Source: Spirulinaceae cyanobacterium SM2_1_0 (GTDB taxonomy: Bacteria > Cyanobacteriota > Cyanobacteriia > Cyanobacteriales > Spirulinaceae). Taken from it: a stretch of 64,000 nucleotides of DNA. Position 1 is the first letter of the stretch. Every line of letters begins with the position of its first letter. Made by a program: the position numbers and the translations under genes. The notes beneath the pieces are model-generated. The model was given only the letters and a program-made list of their open reading frames with translations. It searched no databases and was not told the DNA's origin. Below, in pieces: positions 61,849 through 64,000 of this stretch. The DNA lies in assembly GCA_012031265.1 (NCBI GenBank), contig JAAUTY010000001.1, positions 124,001-188,000 on the forward strand. The letters are read 5' to 3'.

Positions 61849-62803
61849 GCCAGATCGCTTCCAGAACGCTGACCGGGGCGATGTTGGCGATCGCCGCGCT
61901 CGGAGACTGAATCGCAACCACCTTGTCACTACCGGGCGGCACGAGCTTGTCCGCCTGGGTAGGGCCAAAGAGGGCGATCGTGTAGGTTCCCACCGCGATC
62001 GCTAGGTGCATGGGCGCGCTATCGGTGCAGAGCATCAGATTCGCTCCAGCGATGAAGGCGGCGAGTTTGCCCACATCCGGCGGCGAAACCGTCTTCAGAT
62101 CCGCATTATGGGCGGTGAGCTTGGCAACTAGCTCGCGATCCTCCGGCCCGCAGAGCACGACTACCGGCACGTCCGGCTGCTTTGACTGAATATCGGCGAC
62201 AATTTGCCCCCAGCTCTCGGCGGGATAGATCTTGTTGATCCCCTTCGAGAGGGCCAACTGGCTCGAGCCGCCGTGGAGCAGGATGTAGCCACTGTCCTTG
62301 ACACCTAGGCGCTGCTGCTCGGCTTCCGCCCACTCGATGTCCGACTTCGGCACGGTCACGCTGACTGGCGGACAGGGGGACTGAATGTCCAGGCCGCGCG
62401 TCAGGTCGTGGTACATCTGCGCGGCGTATTGCGCGGGTTTCAGGGGTACGGTGTCGGTGAAAAACCAAGATTTATCCGTTTCGTAGCCTACGCGCCGAGG
62501 GATGCCATTGAGCCAGAGCAACAGGCCGACCGTCCAGCGCTGCCCCAGGGCGATCGCCACTTCATACTCGCGATCACGCAGCACGCCCAGCAGATTCAGG
62601 TAATCGGCGAGACTGTTGCGATCTTTGTAGTCGAACACCAGTGTTTCATTAACCGAAGGACAGACTCGGTAGGCCGCTTTCGAGCGCGGTTCGACCAAGA
62701 CATCAATAGCCGCCTGGGGATAGGTTTGCTTGAGCGTCGTCAGCGTCGGGAAAAAAAGTACCTGATCGCCGATGCCGCCAGGGACGAGAGCCAGTATCCG
62801 CAT
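61841..62803 (-). CDS. Glycosyltransferase family 9 (heptosyltransferase-like)
   Basis: A 320-residue GT9 enzyme related to ADP-heptose:LPS heptosyltransferases. Start MRILALVPGGIGDQVLFFPT, DVLVEPRSKAAYRV, GGSSQLALSKGINKIYPAES, VVLCGPEDRELVAKLTAHNA, and the sugar-nucleotide site LMLCTDSAPMHLAIAVGTYT and ALFGPTQADKLVPPGS. It transfers a sugar in lipopolysaccharide or related envelope glycan synthesis. Coupled with gmhB, which supplies heptose donor precursor. Confidence 0.9.
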   Translation of the reverse strand: MRILALVPGGIGDQVLFFPTLTTLKQTYPQAAIDVLVEPRSKAAYRVCPSVNETLVFDYKDRNSLADYLNLLGVLRDREYEVAIALGQRWTVGLLLWLNGIPRRVGYETDKSWFFTDTVPLKPAQYAAQMYHDLTRGLDIQSPCPPVSVTVPKSDIEWAEAEQQRLGVKDSGYILLHGGSSQLALSKGINKIYPAESWGQIVADIQSKQPDVPVVVLCGPEDRELVAKLTAHNADLKTVSPPDVGKLAAFIAGANLMLCTDSAPMHLAIAVGTYTIALFGPTQADKLVPPGSDKVVAIQSPSAAIANIAPVSVLEAIWRG

Positions 62804-62880
62804 CGTAGTTCGCCCAGAGCGAGGATTTCCAGCTCAATTTTACGGGATGATAGTGGCAAACTCGTGAACGAAATGTCACC

Positions 62881-63564
62881 ATGCACCTGTTAATTCCGGC
62901 AGCCGGGTCAGGACGCCGCATGGGGAGCGATCGCAACAAGCTCCTCTTGCCCCTGCTCGAACGCCCGTTGTTGGCGTGGACAATCGCCGCCGCCGCCGCC
63001 GCCCAGCACACGGCCTGGATCGGGATTATTGGTCAACCCCACGATTTCGCCGATTTTAGGGCGATCGCCGCTGCTCTCGAGCTGAGTCAGCCGCTCGAAT
63101 TCATCGTCGGCGGCACCACGCGCCAGGAGTCAGTTTACAACGGGTTACAAGCACTGCCACCCACAGCTCAGCAGGTCTGCATCCACGACGGCGCGCGCTG
63201 TCTGGCGACTCCGGAACTGTTTGACCGCTGCGCGATCGCCCTCCAGAGCTGCCCCGGTCTCATTGCCGCGATCCCGGTCAAGGACACGATCAAGGTCGCC
63301 AGCCCAGAATTGATGGTTGCCAGTACGCCGGATCGCCGCCAACTCTGGGCCGCCCAAACACCGCAAGGCTTTCAGGTCGATCTGCTCAAGCAGTGTCACC
63401 AAAAAGGACGCGAGCTAGGCTGGCAAGTCACCGATGATGCGGCTCTCTTTGAGCGCTGCGAATTGCCAGTGAAGCTGGTTGCGGGGGAAGAGACGAATCT
63501 GAAAATCACGACACCCGTGGATCTGGCGATCGCGGCCTTCATCCTACGCCAGCGTCTGGGCTGA
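62881..63564 (+). CDS. ispD: 2-C-methyl-D-erythritol 4-phosphate cytidylyltransferase
   Basis: MEP-pathway enzyme transferring CMP to MEP, essential for isoprenoids. 227 residues. Motifs: LIPAAGSGRRMGSDRNKLLL, FIVGGTTRQESVYNGLQALP, CIHDGARCLATPELFDRC, IPVKDTIK, AAQTPQGFQVDLL and TDDAALFERC. The start ATG 62881 is preceded by a weak site. Divergent from the GT9 gene by 77 bases. Confidence 0.95.
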   Translation: MHLLIPAAGSGRRMGSDRNKLLLPLLERPLLAWTIAAAAAAQHTAWIGIIGQPHDFADFRAIAAALELSQPLEFIVGGTTRQESVYNGLQALPPTAQQVCIHDGARCLATPELFDRCAIALQSCPGLIAAIPVKDTIKVASPELMVASTPDRRQLWAAQTPQGFQVDLLKQCHQKGRELGWQVTDDAALFERCELPVKLVAGEETNLKITTPVDLAIAAFILRQRLG

Positions 63565-63662
63565 TGGTCATTGCGAGTCAAACGGAGCAACTTCAGCTTG
63601 CGAAGCAACGACTGGGAACGCATCGCAGTGCGGCTAGAGTTTCTCAAAACTGTTGGCAATGG

Positions 63663-63766
63663 CTAGTACCGCTACGCGGAATTTTGAGTTCTGGGTTTTG
63701 AGTGCCTGCAATCCGGGAATCCTGGGGATTTTGAATAGGCATCTCATTTCCGCCCTCTTGTACTAG
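63663..63766. repeat. CTAGTAC-type small repeat, short form
   Basis: CTAGTACCGCTACGCGGAAT at 63663 to CTTGTACTAG ending 63766, with exact 7-base inverted ends. Central CAATCCGGGAATCCTGGGGA is shared with the copy at 31708. About 104 bases, no coding potential. It lies between ispD and the Uma2 gene. Confidence 0.78.
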
Positions 63767-63791
63767 AGTAATGTCAGGAGTATGGTGATCG

Positions 63792-64000
63792 CTAGCTCCA
63801 GAAGCGGCTGAGATCCAGGACAAAACCGGGTAGCAGCGGGTCGCCGGACAAACTGAGCGGCGCGGACAACATCTCAACGCTTTGGTTGGGTCGATAAACC
63901 TCAGCCAGTTGCGTCCGTCGCGCCAACAACCAACCCCAACGGCAGCCATTTTCCACATACTCGCACAGTTTGGCTTGGGCTTTAGGGAGGCTATCGGTCG
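63792..64000 (-). CDS. Uma2-type nuclease (DUF820), C-terminal end only
   Basis: Minus-strand frame open to the window edge, 68 codons plus stop. It reads KAQAKLCEYVENGCRWGWLL, VYRPNQSVEMLSAPLSLSGD and PLLPGFVLDLSRFW, which is the conserved C-terminus of Uma2 family proteins (YxxxGxxxGWL ... YRP ... LPGFxLxL). These are PD-(D/E)XK-fold proteins abundant in cyanobacteria; the catalytic part lies beyond the window. Confidence 0.85.
   Translation of the reverse strand, partial: TDSLPKAQAKLCEYVENGCRWGWLLARRTQLAEVYRPNQSVEMLSAPLSLSGDPLLPGFVLDLSRFWS

Overview
The window is chromosomal DNA from a GC-rich cyanobacterium. Cyanobacterial or plastid-lineage genes include psbK, CP12, Ycf46-, Ycf29- and Ycf52-type proteins, DUF1517 and DUF3177 proteins, and a group 2 type sigma factor. 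The octamer GCGATCGC (HIP1, the cyanobacterial highly iterated palindrome) recurs throughout, in genes and spacers. I cannot name the genus. Most of the window is ordinary core genome. There is no prophage, no CRISPR array and no complete insertion sequence; small non-autonomous repeats, gene remnants and one intein are the mobile or decaying parts.

Layout. 1-9 kb: citramalate synthase (cut by the window edge), LemA with an M48 membrane protease, then on the minus strand a LuxR-type regulator, an orphan PotC permease, a HugZ-like protein and a histidine kinase. 9-16 kb: psbK, tgt, cobS, a metallophosphatase, miaE and two exported TPR proteins. 16-21.7 kb: rpmH-rnpA-PH protein-yidC-jag-yceD-ycf46-type ATPase-SH3 protein, a ribosome, RNA and membrane-insertion run. 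21.7-24.5 kb: minus-strand SucC-like ATP-grasp protein, LDH/MDH-like dehydrogenase and ACT protein. 24.8-31.7 kb: a large membrane protein of unknown function, a family 4 uracil-DNA glycosylase interrupted by an intein, a cytoplasmic-looking amidase, an orphan DppC permease and a DUF3616 protein. 31.7-41.8 kb: gatB, aldo/keto reductase, FIST protein, CP12, DUF3177, a GT2 enzyme, a frameshifted STELLO-type glycosyltransferase and an HtrA-like protease with PPC domains. 42-48.7 kb: cutA, asnS and the trehalose pair treZ-treY. 48.7-52.4 kb: two small mobile-type repeats, a Dam-like methylase, a formylglycine-generating-enzyme remnant and a sigma factor. 52.4-64 kb: a hybrid kinase with a degenerate ethylene-receptor-type membrane module, two peroxiredoxins, DUF1517, tRNA-Pro, Ycf52-type acetyltransferase, ACT protein, alpha/beta hydrolase, gmhB with a GT9 heptosyltransferase-like gene, ispD and the end of a Uma2-type nuclease.

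Most notable: (1) a 173-residue mini-intein in uracil-DNA glycosylase whose first residue after the intein is the predicted Fe-S ligand Cys of the KCRPP motif; (2) a SynEtr1/UirS-like hybrid kinase in which the residues corresponding to the ethylene receptor copper ligands Cys and His are Trp and Gln; (3) a small repeat family with CTAGTAC/GTACTAG ends, one copy of which supplies the stop codon of the Dam-like gene; (4) a single-base frameshift in a STELLO-type glycosyltransferase. All functional statements are from reading motifs; no database search was possible.
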